Notes: generated by a model from the sequence alone, not told the origin. A stretch of 64,000 bases of DNA from Humibacter sp. RRB41 (GCF_022761015.1 NZ_JAKWJQ010000004.1:372001-436000); one strand, 5' to 3'; positions 36,228-45,896 are shown, numbered from the stretch's first letter. Made by a program: numbers and translations.

Positions 36228-38126
36228 GTGCCGCGCCAGCATCCGCTAGCGCGAACGCCGCATCCCGACGGTGCCGAAAGCGAGGCGGGCCGATCGCGAA
36301 CTTCAGCGATTCGGCTGTTCGAGGCGACCACGGTTTCGGGGGTATGGCGCGTGCAAGATGAGCCGCAGGGTTCCGCCACGGGGGGTGTCGAAACGTCGGC
36401 CGGCGGCGTGGACGCCGCCGACCGTGAGGCGGCACCGGCGGAGGCCACTCTCCCCGTCGTCCGAGTGCGAGTGGGCAAGGCGTCGGATGCCCGGCGCGGC
36501 TCTCGCCCACGAGCAACGGGTGCTGCGGCGTACACCTCGGTCGTACCCGAAACCGCGTCGGATGACGCGCACATCGCGGTCGCGACGGGTCCGCGCGGCT
36601 CGCGTGGGGCATCCCGAACGAGGGCGACCAAGGGCAGCGGCGTCGTCGATCGCGCAGATGCCATCGTGCAGGCCGAGGCTTCCACCGCCACCCTCCTCGC
36701 GCCCGAGGCAACCTCCGATGGCCCCGTGAGCGCTCCCGCCCCCGTGGCGAAGACGGCCGCTGCGCCGGTCGTCGAGGTTCCGGAACCGATCGTGGCGCCG
36801 GCCGATGAATCCCCAGCCGGCACGTCGCAGGACGAGGACACTGACGTGGACGTGGACACCGGGCCGATGCCCGCTCAGTCCTCTTCCGTCGATGAGAACA
36901 CCGGCTCGCGTCAGCGCATCACTCTGTTCGGACGGCGGAGACGCGCCGCAGCAGCTGCTGCCGCCGCGGCGGCAGCAGCTGAGCAGGAGAGCGGCGATGA
37001 GGGGTCGCGCCTTCTCGCCGATCTCGTGCGGGAGAGCGAGTCCTCCGGCGATGCTGTTGGGCATCGGCAGGTCGACTCCGCCGCCGCGCCTGCGCCAGCG
37101 GGCGCCACCGACGTCGGGGCGCCCGACTGGCTGATCGAGCAGGTTCTCGTCTCCGACGACCGCGACGAGGCGCTCGGTGGAGCATCCGTCGCGCCGTACG
37201 TCGAAGAGACCGTGGACCGCGCGAAGATCGCGCGTGAGCGTGCAGGGGCGACCGAGCTCGAGACGCAGGTGGACGAAGACGCCGAGTCGGCATCCCCTCA
37301 GAGAGCGAGACGTGCGGCGACCACGAGGGTCTTCCCGGCCGCACGTCCGGCGCCGGCCGCGACGGCTCCCGTCGTGCTCGCAGTGAACGGCTTGCACAAG
37401 CGCTACGGAGACGTGGTCGCCGTGGACGGCGTGAGCCTGAGCATCCGCGCCGGTTCGCTGTACGGCATCGTGGGGCCCAACGGTGCGGGTAAGACGACGA
37501 CGCTCTCGATCATCACCGGTCTGCTTCGCGCTGACTCGGGTTCCGTGTTCGTCAATGGCGTGGATGCTCGCAAGCATCCGCGCGATGCCAAGCGCGCGAT
37601 CGGCGTGCTGCCCGATCACCTGCGCACGTTCGACCGGCTCACCGGCGCCCAGCTGCTGTACTACGCGGGCACGCTGCGTGGGCTGGATGCCGCGACCACC
37701 CGCCAGCGCTCCGCCGATCTCGCGGCCGCGTTCGGCATCGAGGATGCCATGGGCCGCCTCGTCGCCGACTACTCGGCAGGCATGACCAAGAAGGTGTCGC
37801 TTGCGGCGGCGATGATCCACTCGCCGCGTCTGCTGGTGCTCGACGAGCCGTTCGAGGGCGTCGACCCGGTCTCGGCGGCGACGGTCACTGGCATCCTGCA
37901 GCGCTATGTGGATGCCGGTGGAACGGTGCTGCTCTCCAGTCACGGTATGGATCTGGTGCAGCGCATCTGCGACAGCGTCGCGATCATCATCGGCGGCGTG
38001 GTGCTGGATGCCGGCCCCGTCGATCAGGTGCGCGGTGAGAAGACGCTGGAAGACCACTTCGTGGAACTCGCGGGCGGGCGCAAGGCCGCGGAGGGACTGG
38101 AATGGTTGCACAGTTTCTCCGACTGA
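36228..38126 (+). CDS. ABC exporter ATP-binding protein with ~380-residue disordered N-terminal extension
   Basis: 632 residues from the GTG at 36228; a GTG at 36351 with GGGGG 8 nt upstream is a serious alternative. Residues 1-380 are Ala/Asp/Glu/Thr-rich, without predicted fold, and contain RRRR plus twelve alanines. The ABC domain is at the C terminus: Walker A GIVGPNGAGKTTTLSI, signature-region YSAGMTKKVSLAAAM, Walker B LLVLDEPFEGVD, and LLSSHGMDLVQRIC. It is of the ABC-2 exporter (daunorubicin/CcmA-like) class. The stop overlaps the permease gene by 25 bp. Typical ATPases of this class are 230-320 residues, so the long acidic tail is unusual; cytoplasmic regulatory binding is a guess. 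Confidence 0.88.
   Translation: MPRQHPLARTPHPDGAESEAGRSRTSAIRLFEATTVSGVWRVQDEPQGSATGGVETSAGGVDAADREAAPAEATLPVVRVRVGKASDARRGSRPRATGAAAYTSVVPETASDDAHIAVATGPRGSRGASRTRATKGSGVVDRADAIVQAEASTATLLAPEATSDGPVSAPAPVAKTAAAPVVEVPEPIVAPADESPAGTSQDEDTDVDVDTGPMPAQSSSVDENTGSRQRITLFGRRRRAAAAAAAAAAAAEQESGDEGSRLLADLVRESESSGDAVGHRQVDSAAAPAPAGATDVGAPDWLIEQVLVSDDRDEALGGASVAPYVEETVDRAKIARERAGATELETQVDEDAESASPQRARRAATTRVFPAARPAPAATAPVVLAVNGLHKRYGDVVAVDGVSLSIRAGSLYGIVGPNGAGKTTTLSIITGLLRADSGSVFVNGVDARKHPRDAKRAIGVLPDHLRTFDRLTGAQLLYYAGTLRGLDAATTRQRSADLAAAFGIEDAMGRLVADYSAGMTKKVSLAAAMIHSPRLLVLDEPFEGVDPVSAATVTGILQRYVDAGGTVLLSSHGMDLVQRICDSVAIIIGGVVLDAGPVDQVRGEKTLEDHFVELAGGRKAAEGLEWLHSFSD
36952..36981. repeat. 30-bp perfect palindrome inside the poly-alanine codons
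   Basis: CAGCTGCTGCCGCCG (36952-36966) is followed without spacer by its exact complement CGGCGGCAGCAGCTG (36967-36981). It encodes most of a run of twelve alanines that uses GCA, GCT, GCC and GCG in mirrored order. Such a palindrome can form a hairpin in DNA or mRNA. Confidence 0.9.
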
Positions 38127-39682
38127 GGCTCGCTTCGCTCGGTAGCGGATTCCGTCGAGGCGGGTGGCACGGGTTCGGTCTCGTCGTCGGGCTTCTCTAC
38201 ACGGTCGCGGTGGCGATCGTCGTGTGCTGGGTGCTCGCCTCCGCGCGCACAGCGAGCGACGGTGTTCTGGTGCGCGACATCCTCGTGCTCGCCGGTGCTG
38301 CCGTCGCGCTCGGATTCGTGATCGTGCCGCTGTTCGGCAGGCACGACGGCACATTCGATCCGCGTTCGTACGCGATGCTCGGCCTCCGTGACCGCCAGGT
38401 CGCGATCGGTCTCGGCGTGATTTCTCTGGTGTCCGTTCCCGCCCTCGTTCTGACCGTGTGCGCGTTGTTCACAGTGGTGACGTGGTCGGCGCATCCTGGG
38501 GCGGCGGTGCTGGCCTTCATCGCCGCGGTGGTGTGCGTTCCGACCTGGATGCTCGGTGCCAGACTCACTTCTTCGCTCGCGGCGTTCGCGCTGTCGACGA
38601 GGCGCGCGCGAGAGTTCAGCGCGACGATCGCGGTGCTGATTCTCGTGATGCTGTCGCCGTTCGTGTTCTTCCTCGCCACGCTCGATTGGGGCAAGGAAGG
38701 TCTCAAGGTCGTGCACACCGCAGCGGACTGGGTGAGCTGGACGCCGTTCGGCGCCGTGTGGGCGGTCGGAGGCGACGCCGCGTCGGGCAACTGGGGTGCG
38801 GCATCCGCGAAGCTGCTGATCGCGATCCTCACGCTCGCCGTGATCGCCGCTGCATGGTGGGGACTGACTGCGCACATGATGGTGACCCCCGAGCGGCACA
38901 TCTCGGTGCGCAACTACGTGGGGCTCGGATGGTTCGGCAGGCTTCCGGCTCGCCCTGCCGGCGCGATCGCGGCGCGGAGCCTCACGTACTGGGGCCGTGA
39001 CTCGCGGTACTGGGTGCAGCTTCTGCTCGTGCCGCTGTTCCCGTTGATCATGGTCGTCGCACTGCTCGTCTCCGGAGCGGTGAACGCGCACGATGTCGCG
39101 CTCATCCCCTTGCCCGTGCTCTGCCTCTTCGTGGGCTGGGTCGCGCACAACGACATCGCCTATGACGGCACGGCGATCTGGCTGCACATCGCGTCCGGCA
39201 CCGGCGGGCTCGCAGATCGGCTAGGGCGACTGGCGCCCGTCGTGCTGATCGCGATCCCTCTGGTGGCGGTCGGAACCATCCTGACCGCGCTCGCCTACGG
39301 CGACTGGGACGTGCTGCCCGCCGTCACCGGCGTGAGCGTGTGCGTCGTCCTCACCGGGCTCGGACTGTCGAGCGTGTCGTCTGCGCTGGCGCCTTACGGG
39401 GCACCCCGACCAGGCGACAGCGCGTTCGCGCATCCACAGCACACGGGTGGAGCCGCGACGTTCGCCCAGGTTGTCAGCCTTCTGCTCACGGTGGTGTTCG
39501 CCGGCATTCCCGCTGCGATGCTGGTGCTCGGCGTCTTTCAGAATCCGGTCTGGTTCGGCCGCTGTCTGTGGGCCGGCTTGGGCATCGGTGCTGTCGTGTT
39601 CGTGTTCGGCATCTGGCTCGGAGCGGTGGCATACAACCGACGCGGACCAGAGATCATGTCGTTCGCCCTGCGTAACGCCTGA
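38102..39682 (+). CDS. ABC-2 type exporter permease, large membrane protein
   Basis: 526 residues with about 12 hydrophobic helices, for instance GFGLVVGLLYTVAVAIVVCWVL, VAIGLGVISLVSVPALVLTV, YWVQLLLVPLFPLIMVVALLVSG and FAQVVSLLLTVVFAGIPAAMLVLGVF. The soluble TPERHISVRNYVGLGWFGRLPA loop is in the centre. It overlaps the ATPase gene by 25 bp and must be its partner. The substrate of this exporter is unknown; no regulator or biosynthetic gene is attached. It has no ribosome-binding site of its own and is likely translated by coupling. Confidence 0.85.
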   Translation: MVAQFLRLRLASLGSGFRRGGWHGFGLVVGLLYTVAVAIVVCWVLASARTASDGVLVRDILVLAGAAVALGFVIVPLFGRHDGTFDPRSYAMLGLRDRQVAIGLGVISLVSVPALVLTVCALFTVVTWSAHPGAAVLAFIAAVVCVPTWMLGARLTSSLAAFALSTRRAREFSATIAVLILVMLSPFVFFLATLDWGKEGLKVVHTAADWVSWTPFGAVWAVGGDAASGNWGAASAKLLIAILTLAVIAAAWWGLTAHMMVTPERHISVRNYVGLGWFGRLPARPAGAIAARSLTYWGRDSRYWVQLLLVPLFPLIMVVALLVSGAVNAHDVALIPLPVLCLFVGWVAHNDIAYDGTAIWLHIASGTGGLADRLGRLAPVVLIAIPLVAVGTILTALAYGDWDVLPAVTGVSVCVVLTGLGLSSVSSALAPYGAPRPGDSAFAHPQHTGGAATFAQVVSLLLTVVFAGIPAAMLVLGVFQNPVWFGRCLWAGLGIGAVVFVFGIWLGAVAYNRRGPEIMSFALRNA

Positions 39683-39741
39683 GGCGCTTTTCGCCGCTAC
39701 GCCGACGTCGAACGGCTCAGAGTCCGTCAGGGGTCGCGGGC

Positions 39742-39747
39742 TAAACT
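39742..39747 (+). promoter_or_regulatory. -10 box of the DUF3039 gene
   Basis: TAAACT 6 nt before the ATG at 39754, no Shine-Dalgarno; probably leaderless. Confidence 0.45.
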
Positions 39748-39753
39748 GGTGCG

Positions 39754-40047
39754 ATGGTCGACAACAGCATCGCGGAACCCGGTGGACCCGACGGCGCGCC
39801 CGAAGGTGGCGGAGTGGCGACGCTCGATCGCGAGCTCGAGGAACTCCTGCAGAACGAGCAGATGGAGCCCGGCGACCACGAGCGGTTCTCGCACTACGTG
39901 CGCAAGGAGCAGATCCTCGAGTCGGCGGTGACCGGCAAGCCGGTGATCGCGCTGTGCGGCAAGAAGTGGACGCCGAACCGTGACCCGCAGAAGTTCCCGG
40001 TCTGCCCGGAGTGCAAGAAGATCTACGAGGGCCTGAGCGAGGACTGA
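39754..40047 (+). CDS. DUF3039 domain protein, zinc-ribbon-like
   Basis: 97 residues. The acidic N terminus leads to the DUF3039 core HERFSHYVRKEQILESAVTGKPVIALCGKKWTPNRDPQKFPVCPECKKIYE, with cysteines in ALCGKKW and FPVCPECKK that can bind zinc. Small proteins of this family are widespread in Actinobacteria and have no established function; a nucleic-acid-binding role is guessed from the ribbon shape. The gene is followed by pncB on the opposite strand with a 76-bp gap. Confidence 0.88.
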   Translation: MVDNSIAEPGGPDGAPEGGGVATLDRELEELLQNEQMEPGDHERFSHYVRKEQILESAVTGKPVIALCGKKWTPNRDPQKFPVCPECKKIYEGLSED

Positions 40048-40123
40048 TCCTGTTGCGGGTCGCGCAGTAGTCCGGGCATATCGACTCGGCCTGGTCGGCG
40101 CGGGTCTGCGCCGGGCGATCAGT

Positions 40124-41428
40124 TCAGATGAACTCCGTCGGGATGGCGGGTTCGCCTCGCCCGAGACGGAGCGCGGACTCCGACAGCTCTCGACGCACGA
40201 CGGCGTGGTGTGCTCGCGCGGCTTCGACCCCGTCGGCTCCGAGGTATTCGGGTAACGCCGTGCCGTCCTGCACGAGCGGCACGTGAAGTGGCCTGCCCGA
40301 TGGCACGTCGCCGCCGTTCTGAACGATGTGCACCTCCTCGGCGACGGCGACGCCGTTCTCGTCGAGCACCCGCACCGGCACTTTCGTGCCGCCGACGGAT
40401 GCCTTGCCAGTCGATGTCTTCGCGACTGGGATCCACGCCCCGTCGTCGCCCTTGCGTGCGACGAGTTTGTAGACCATGCCGGCCGTCGGTGCTCCCGACC
40501 CCGTCACGAGCGACGTGCCGACACCGTAGGAGTCGACGGGGGACGCGCGCAGTGCCGCGATCGCGAACTCGTCCAGGTCGTTGGTGACCGTGATGCGCGT
40601 GCCCGTTGCGCCGAGGGAATCCAGCTGCGCGCGAACCGAGGCGACGAGAACGGGCAGATCTCCGGAATCGAGCCGCACGGCGCCGAGTCCTGTGCCTGCG
40701 ACCCGCACGGCGGTCTCGATGCCCTTCTTCACGTCGTAGGTGTCGACCAGCAGGGTGGTCTCCGGGCCGAGTGCGTGCACCTGGGCTGCGAAGGCATCCT
40801 CTTCGCTGTCGTGCAGCAGGGTGAAGGCGTGCGCTGCGGTGCCCATGGTCGGGATGCCCCAGCTGCGGCCCGCCTCGAGGTTGGACGTCGCGCTGAAGCC
40901 TGCGATGTAGGCGGCGCGTGCAGCGGCGACGGCTGCATCCTCCTCGGCGCGGCGGGACCCCATCTCAGCGAGCGGCCTTCCTGTAGCGGCGGAGACCATG
41001 CGAGCGGCTGCGCTCGCTATGGCGGAATCGTGGTTGAGCACGCTGAGCACCAGGGTCTCGAGGATGACGCCCTCGCCGAACGGGGCATCCACGATCAGCA
41101 CGGGGGAGCCGGGGAAGTACAACTCGCCCTCGCGATAGCCGCGGATCGTCCCGTTGAACCGATAGTCGGCGAGCCAATCGAGCGTCTCGTCGCGTACCAC
41201 GTGGTTGTCGCGCAACCACGTGAGTTCGGCATCCCCGAATCTGAACCTGCGGATGAGATCGAGCAGTCGCCCGGTGCCAGCGACGACACCGTAGCGACGG
41301 CCCCCTGGGAGAGAACGGGCGAACACCTCGAACACGCACTCGCGTTCGTGGGTGCCCGAGAGCATGGCGGCGTCGAGCATCGTGAGCTCGTAACGGTCAG
41401 TGAGAAGCGCGGTGGACGCCGAAGTCAT
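40124..41428 (-). CDS. pncB: nicotinate phosphoribosyltransferase
   Basis: 434 residues, the usual length. The N terminus [16 protein letters not shown] and motifs [64 protein letters not shown] and TNDLDEF are diagnostic of the NaPRTase family. It joins nicotinate to PRPP, hydrolysing ATP, to give nicotinate mononucleotide for NAD salvage in the cytosol. The ATG at 41428 has a GGTGGAGG site. A perfect 12-bp palindrome lies 20 bp upstream of the start, in the space shared with murI. Confidence 0.95.
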   Translation of the reverse strand: MTSASTALLTDRYELTMLDAAMLSGTHERECVFEVFARSLPGGRRYGVVAGTGRLLDLIRRFRFGDAELTWLRDNHVVRDETLDWLADYRFNGTIRGYREGELYFPGSPVLIVDAPFGEGVILETLVLSVLNHDSAIASAAARMVSAATGRPLAEMGSRRAEEDAAVAAARAAYIAGFSATSNLEAGRSWGIPTMGTAAHAFTLLHDSEEDAFAAQVHALGPETTLLVDTYDVKKGIETAVRVAGTGLGAVRLDSGDLPVLVASVRAQLDSLGATGTRITVTNDLDEFAIAALRASPVDSYGVGTSLVTGSGAPTAGMVYKLVARKGDDGAWIPVAKTSTGKASVGGTKVPVRVLDENGVAVAEEVHIVQNGGDVPSGRPLHVPLVQDGTALPEYLGADGVEAARAHHAVVRRELSESALRLGRGEPAIPTEFI

Positions 41429-41448
41429 GCCTCCACCCTAAATTGGTC

Positions 41449-41460
41449 GTATGCGCATAC
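41449..41460. promoter_or_regulatory. 12-bp palindrome in the pncB / murI divergent region
   Basis: GTATGCGCATAC is perfectly self-complementary. It lies 20 bp before the pncB start and 73 bp before murI, close to the expected pncB promoter. A role as operator for a NAD-metabolism regulator is inference. Confidence 0.45.
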
Positions 41461-41533
41461 ACAGCCATCACAGAATCGGCGGCGTGACGGCGATTCGCTT
41501 GCGCGACCGCGCCCGGCGAGGACGGGCGCGATC

Positions 41534-42370
41534 ATGAACACAGCCGCGCCGATCGGGATCTTCGACTCCGGGGTCGGCGGGCTCACGGTGGCGAGAGCGG
41601 TGCGCGACCAACTGCCGGGGGAGTCGATCCTCTACGTCGGGGACACGGCGAACTCGCCGTACGGCCCCAAGCCGATCGCGCAGGTGCGTGCGCTCGCGCT
41701 CGAAGCGCTGGACTTCCTCGTCGAGCAGGGCGTGAAGATGCTGGTCATCGCGTGCAACACCGCGTCGTCTGCGATGCTGCGCGACGCGCGGGAGCGTTAT
41801 GACGTACCTGTGGTGGAAGTGATCCAGCCGGCGGTGCGTCGCGCCGTCGCCACCACGAGGACGGGACGTGTCGGTGTGATCGGCACACTCGGCACGGTCA
41901 ACTCGAGAGCGTACGAGGATGCCTTCGCGGCGGCACCCGACCTCCAACTGTTCACTCAAGCGTGCCCGAGATTCGTCGAGTTCGTCGAAGCCGGAGTGAC
42001 CAGCGGAACCGAGCTGCTTGATGTCGCTTCGGAGTACCTGCGCCCGCTTCAACAGTCGAGGATCGACACGCTCGTGCTGGGCTGCACGCACTACCCGTTC
42101 CTCAAGGGCGCGATCTCGTACGTCATGGGCGAGGGAGTCACGCTGGTCTCCAGCGACGTCGAGACGGCCAACGACGTGTACCGGGTGCTGGTGTCCAGGG
42201 GACTGGAGCGCACGGCGGCGGGGGAACCGAGCATCCGCTACGAGACGACGGGCGACGACACGGATGCGTTCGTACGGCTCGCGCACCGCATGATCGGCAC
42301 CGAGGTCGCCGCAGTCGACGTGGTGCGAACCGGCGCCATCGACCTGCGCGAGCTGCGGGGTCTGCGCTGA
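41534..42370 (+). CDS. murI: glutamate racemase
   Basis: 278 residues. The N terminus [17 protein letters not shown], the first catalytic cysteine in [10 protein letters not shown] (about 74), the second in [11 protein letters not shown] (about 183), and [12 protein letters not shown] and [10 protein letters not shown] are all conserved. It converts L-glutamate to D-glutamate, which MurD adds to the peptidoglycan stem peptide. The ATG at 41534 lacks a strong ribosome-binding site. It starts a run murI-rph-rdgB that is conserved in many Actinobacteria. Confidence 0.96.
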   Translation: MNTAAPIGIFDSGVGGLTVARAVRDQLPGESILYVGDTANSPYGPKPIAQVRALALEALDFLVEQGVKMLVIACNTASSAMLRDARERYDVPVVEVIQPAVRRAVATTRTGRVGVIGTLGTVNSRAYEDAFAAAPDLQLFTQACPRFVEFVEAGVTSGTELLDVASEYLRPLQQSRIDTLVLGCTHYPFLKGAISYVMGEGVTLVSSDVETANDVYRVLVSRGLERTAAGEPSIRYETTGDDTDAFVRLAHRMIGTEVAAVDVVRTGAIDLRELRGLR

Positions 42371-42402
42371 TCGGTGCTCGACGCGAGCCGAGCTCTGCTC
42401 GA

Positions 42403-42408
42403 TAGGCT
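42403..42408 (+). promoter_or_regulatory. -10 box of rph
   Basis: TAGGCT 6 nt before the GTG at 42415, in the 44-bp gap after murI. It gives rph and rdgB an own, probably leaderless, promoter. Confidence 0.5.
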
Positions 42409-42414
42409 GGAACA

Positions 42415-43170
42415 GTGACCGACATCATCCGCGCCGACGGCAGAACAACCGACCAGCTGAGACCCATCACCATCGAACGAGGATGGAGCGAGCAGGCCGA
42501 AGGCAGCGCCCTCATCTCGTTCGGCCGCACACGCGTCCTGTGCACCGCGTCGTTCACCAACGGGGTGCCACGCTGGCTTTCGGGCAAAGGCAAGGGCTGG
42601 GTCACCGCCGAGTACTCGATGCTGCCGCGCTCGACGAACGAGCGCACCGATCGCGAGTCGGTCAAGGGCCGTATCGGCGGCCGGACTCACGAGATCAGCA
42701 GGTTGATCGGTCGCAGCCTGCGCGCCGTCGTCGACATGAAGGCGCTCGGTGAGAACACGATCGTGCTCGACTGCGATGTGCTGCAGGCGGACGGGGGAAC
42801 ACGCACGGCCGCCATCACCGGTGCATACGTCGCGCTCGCCGACGCCCTCGCGTGGGGCAAGGAGCACAAGTTCATCGGGCAGCGAGCGACTCCGCTCGTC
42901 GACAGCGTGTCAGCGGTGTCGGTGGGAATCATCGACGGCGAGCCCATGCTCGATCTGGCATACGTCGAAGACGTGCGCGCCGAGACCGACATGAACGTGG
43001 TGCTCACCGGCCGTGGACTTTTCGTCGAGGTGCAAGGCACAGCAGAGGGTGCGCCGTTCGACAGGCGCGAACTCGGCTCGCTTCTGGACCTCGCGGAGGG
43101 CGGATGCCGCGATCTGGCGACGTTCCAGACGGCTGCGCTCGCTGACGACGACGAGCCTGCGGCGTCGTGA
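42415..43170 (+). CDS. rph: ribonuclease PH
   Basis: 251 residues. The phosphorolytic core includes [55 protein letters not shown], and a [21 protein letters not shown] segment. The enzyme trims the 3' end of tRNA precursors, using phosphate and releasing nucleoside diphosphates. Because the tRNAs here lack encoded CCA, trimming followed by CCA addition is required. The GTG at 42415 directly follows a TAGGCT box by 6 nt. Its stop overlaps the rdgB start by 4 bp (GTGA). Confidence 0.96.
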   Translation: MTDIIRADGRTTDQLRPITIERGWSEQAEGSALISFGRTRVLCTASFTNGVPRWLSGKGKGWVTAEYSMLPRSTNERTDRESVKGRIGGRTHEISRLIGRSLRAVVDMKALGENTIVLDCDVLQADGGTRTAAITGAYVALADALAWGKEHKFIGQRATPLVDSVSAVSVGIIDGEPMLDLAYVEDVRAETDMNVVLTGRGLFVEVQGTAEGAPFDRRELGSLLDLAEGGCRDLATFQTAALADDDEPAAS

Positions 43171-43793
43171 CCGCCTCGCACGCGCGCGTTCGCGTCGTGC
43201 TGGCCACCCACAACCGGCACAAGCTCGAAGAGTTCGCGGCGATCATCGCCCAGCGGATGCCGCAGGTCGACCTCATCGAGTACGACGGCCCAGAACCCGT
43301 CGAAGACGGAGTGACGTTCGAGGAGAACGCCCTGATCAAGGCGCGCGTCGCTTCTGCGCACACGGGGGTCGTGGCATTGGCCGATGATTCCGGCATCTGC
43401 GTCGACGTGCTGGGCGGTTCGCCCGGCGTGTTCTCCGCCCGCTGGAACGGCGGACACGGAGACGACGCGAGCAACCTGGCCCTCTTGCTCGCGCAGCTAG
43501 ACGACGTGCCGGACGAGCATCGCGGAGCGCACTACACGTGTGCCATCGCGTTGGTGCGCCCGGAGAACGGAAGACCCGGTGCCGAGCGAACCGTCGAGGG
43601 CGTGTGGGCCGGCTTCCTCGCACGTGAGCCGCGTGGATCGAACGGGTTCGGCTACGACCCCGCGTTCGTTCCCGAAGGTTCGACGCTGTCTGCCGCAGAG
43701 CTGACATCCGAGGTCAAGAACGCCGACAGTCACCGCGCGAGAGCGTTCCGTGCCATGATCCCTGCGCTGCAGGAACTGCTCGAAGGGGAGTAG
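43167..43793 (+). CDS. rdgB: XTP/dITP diphosphatase (Ham1 family)
   Basis: 208 residues. Hallmarks: [14 protein letters not shown] (substrate-binding SxNxxK motif), [54 protein letters not shown] and SHRARAF. The enzyme hydrolyses non-canonical purine triphosphates such as dITP and XTP to monophosphate and pyrophosphate, keeping them from DNA and RNA. The GTG start overlaps rph by 4 bp, so translation is coupled. Confidence 0.96.
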   Translation: MTASHARVRVVLATHNRHKLEEFAAIIAQRMPQVDLIEYDGPEPVEDGVTFEENALIKARVASAHTGVVALADDSGICVDVLGGSPGVFSARWNGGHGDDASNLALLLAQLDDVPDEHRGAHYTCAIALVRPENGRPGAERTVEGVWAGFLAREPRGSNGFGYDPAFVPEGSTLSAAELTSEVKNADSHRARAFRAMIPALQELLEGE

Positions 43794-43871
43794 CCGCCGC
43801 CGAGGCGTTGCGGGATCGACCGCCACCTCGTCTGGCGCGCCGAGCGCGCAGCGGCCTACCGTTGAACCGTC

Positions 43872-44783
43872 ATGTCACACGATCACGATCACGCTGCGCA
43901 CGGTGCGAGCAGGCGGCGACTCATCGCCGTCATCGCGATCGTGGTCGTCGTCTTCGTGCTCGAGATCGCCGGATCGGCGCTCAGCGGATCGCTCGCCCTT
44001 CTCGCCGACGCCGGCCATCTGCTGAGCGATCTCGTCGGCCTCATCGTGGCGCTCGTCGCCGCCACCGTCGCAGCACGGCCCGCGACCGATCGACAGACTT
44101 TCGGATTCCAGCGCGTCGAGGTGTTCGGCGCGATGGTGAATTCACTCATCCTCATCGGGGTCGCTGTCTCGGTGGCAGTGGGCGCCATCGTGAGGCTGAG
44201 CGGTGGGCATCCGCATGTCGAAGGCGGCTGGATGCTCGCGGTCGCGTTAGTGGGACTGGCGGGCAACGTGGCTGGCCTGCTGATTCTGCGAGGGTCTTCG
44301 AAGGCATCCATCAACATGCGCGGCGCCTATCTCGAGGTGCTCGGCGACGCCCTCGGATCGCTGGCGGCGATCGTGGCTGCGGTGCTCATTCTGACAACGG
44401 GGTTCGCTCAAGCCGACGCCGTCGCCTCGCTGCTCATCGCCGTGCTGATCGTGCCGCGTGCCGTGTCGCTGCTGCGAGAGGTGGTGCGGGTGCTCAGCGA
44501 ATCGGCTCCGGTGTCGACCGATGTCGCGGAGATCAGGCAGCACATCCTCGGCACCGCGGGCGTCGTCGCTGTACACGACGTGCACGTGTGGGCGATCACA
44601 TCCGGTGCTCCGGTGTTCTCAGCGCACGTCGTCGTCTCGCCCGACGTGTTCTCGCAGGGGCGCGCGGGCGCATTGCTCGACGAGCTGGGCGGATGCCTGA
44701 ACCATCACTTCGACGTCGAGCACTCCACGTTCCAGCTCGAGCCGGCGGAGCACGCAGCGCACGAAGGCGACACGCACCGCTGA
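43872..44783 (+). CDS. cation diffusion facilitator (CzcD/ZitB-like zinc efflux protein)
   Basis: 303 residues. A His-rich N terminus (SHDHDHAAHG) precedes six membrane helices. Helix II carries the metal site ALLADAGHLLSDLVG (HxxxD) and helix V EVLGDALGS. The cytoplasmic C-terminal domain contains VHDVHVWAITSGAPVFSAHVV and a closing His-rich HAAHEGDTHR. The DxxxD/HxxxD sites fit Zn2+ (or Co/Cd) export in exchange for protons. A TACCGT at 43857 is a likely -10. No metalloregulator is adjacent. Confidence 0.93.
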   Translation: MSHDHDHAAHGASRRRLIAVIAIVVVVFVLEIAGSALSGSLALLADAGHLLSDLVGLIVALVAATVAARPATDRQTFGFQRVEVFGAMVNSLILIGVAVSVAVGAIVRLSGGHPHVEGGWMLAVALVGLAGNVAGLLILRGSSKASINMRGAYLEVLGDALGSLAAIVAAVLILTTGFAQADAVASLLIAVLIVPRAVSLLREVVRVLSESAPVSTDVAEIRQHILGTAGVVAVHDVHVWAITSGAPVFSAHVVVSPDVFSQGRAGALLDELGGCLNHHFDVEHSTFQLEPAEHAAHEGDTHR

Positions 44784-44804
44784 GTGCTGATCGCCCGAGT
44801 GCGG

Positions 44805-45590
44805 CTATTCGGCGCTGTGCTTCGGGCGGCCGATCACGTCGGGTTCGTCGGACGTGAGGTGGACGGTACTCGCCGTCTCCGTACCGTCGGCAGCCGTACC
44901 GTCGGCATCCACACCGTCGGAATCCGCGACGTTCGTCTGCGCCAGTCTGCGTGCCTTGCGGGCGCCGATGAAGTAGTGGATCGCGGCTGGAACGACTGTC
45001 ACGAGCACCGCGAGAATGAGGATGAGGTCGATGTAGTTCTCGACGAAGTTCGCCACCGGCCGAATGAACCCGATGAGGTAGGCGAAGAATGTCAGGCCAC
45101 CGCCCCACAGCACGGCTCCGATGGCGTTGTAGAGCGTGTACCGGCGATAACTCATGTGGCCCACGCCCGCAGCAACCGGCGCGAAGGTTCGCACCACAGG
45201 GACGAAACGGGCGAGGATGACCGCTAGCGGACCGAATCGCTCGAAGAACGCGTTGGTCCGTTTCACGTTCTCGATGCTGAAGAGGCCGGTCTCTTTGCGT
45301 TCGAAGATGCGGGGCCCCGCCTTGCTGCCGATCAGGTACCCGACTTCGCCGCCGAGGAAGGCCGCGATGGCGATGAACAGACACACCCACCAGATCTGCA
45401 GTCCGAAGACGAGGTCGGTCGCAGTGAGGATGCCGCTGATCACCAGAAGAGTGTCACCGGGAAAGATGAAGCCGACGAGCAGGCCGGTCTCGGCGAAGAT
45501 GATGGCGCACACCACCAGCAGAGACCACGGACCGACAGCGTTGATGATCACGCTGGGGTCGAGCCACGGAATGAGTGCGGTGTGGAACAC
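44805..45590 (-). CDS. DedA family membrane protein
   Basis: 261 residues from the GTG at 45590, fixed by an AGGAG site; an upstream ATG would add 33 residues without signal character. Diagnostic segments are FAETGLLVGFIFPGDTLLVISGIL, GEVGYLIGSKAGPRIF, FFERFGPLAVILARFVPVVRTFAPVAAGVGHMSYRRYTLYNAIGAVLW. DedA proteins take part in membrane homeostasis and undecaprenyl-phosphate flipping. The C-terminal tail has short tandem ACCGTCGG-type repeats giving DGxxADGTE. It converges on the cation exporter, 21 bp from its stop. Confidence 0.93.
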   Translation of the reverse strand: MFHTALIPWLDPSVIINAVGPWSLLVVCAIIFAETGLLVGFIFPGDTLLVISGILTATDLVFGLQIWWVCLFIAIAAFLGGEVGYLIGSKAGPRIFERKETGLFSIENVKRTNAFFERFGPLAVILARFVPVVRTFAPVAAGVGHMSYRRYTLYNAIGAVLWGGGLTFFAYLIGFIRPVANFVENYIDLILILAVLVTVVPAAIHYFIGARKARRLAQTNVADSDGVDADGTAADGTETASTVHLTSDEPDVIGRPKHSAE

Positions 45591-45814
45591 AAGTCTCCTG
45601 TCGTCGGCGTCCCGCTGGTGCGGCAGCCGGTCGTCGGCGGCGATAGCTGAGGAATGTGACGGCGAGCAATGCGTCGATGACGCGTTCACCGTGAGTCTAT
45701 CGAGGAAGGCTGGACGGATCCGGGCGTACGCCGTAAGGGCGAGGGGCAGCCGCGATGAGTCTTCTGACAGCCTGGGAAGGCTGGACCGGGTTGCTCACCC
45801 TGATCGCGATGACG

Positions 45815-45896
45815 TGCGGGAGAGGGGATTTGAACCCCCACGCTCGAAAGCACAGGAACCTAAATCCTGCGTGTCTGCCAGTTTCACCACTCCCGC
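45815..45896 (-). tRNA. tRNA-Leu (TAG)
   Basis: Class II cloverleaf of 82 nt on the minus strand. The anticodon loop is TTTAGGT on the stem CAGGA/TCCTG, giving anticodon TAG (codons CTA/CTG by wobble). The extra arm TGCTTTCGAGCG is a short variable stem, and the T arm reads GGGTTCAAATCCC. Acceptor GCGGGAG pairs with CTCCCGC. CCA is not encoded. No integrase or repeated 3' end marks an insertion site. Confidence 0.95.

Noticed and set aside
36303-38354. Long minus-strand frame opposite the ABC ATPase gene
   Set aside because: Arg/His-rich translation with no domain; a GC-rich shadow of a well-supported gene.
40283-42370. Very long plus-strand frame covering pncB and murI
   Set aside because: The first part is antisense to pncB; only the region from the ATG at 41534 matches murI.
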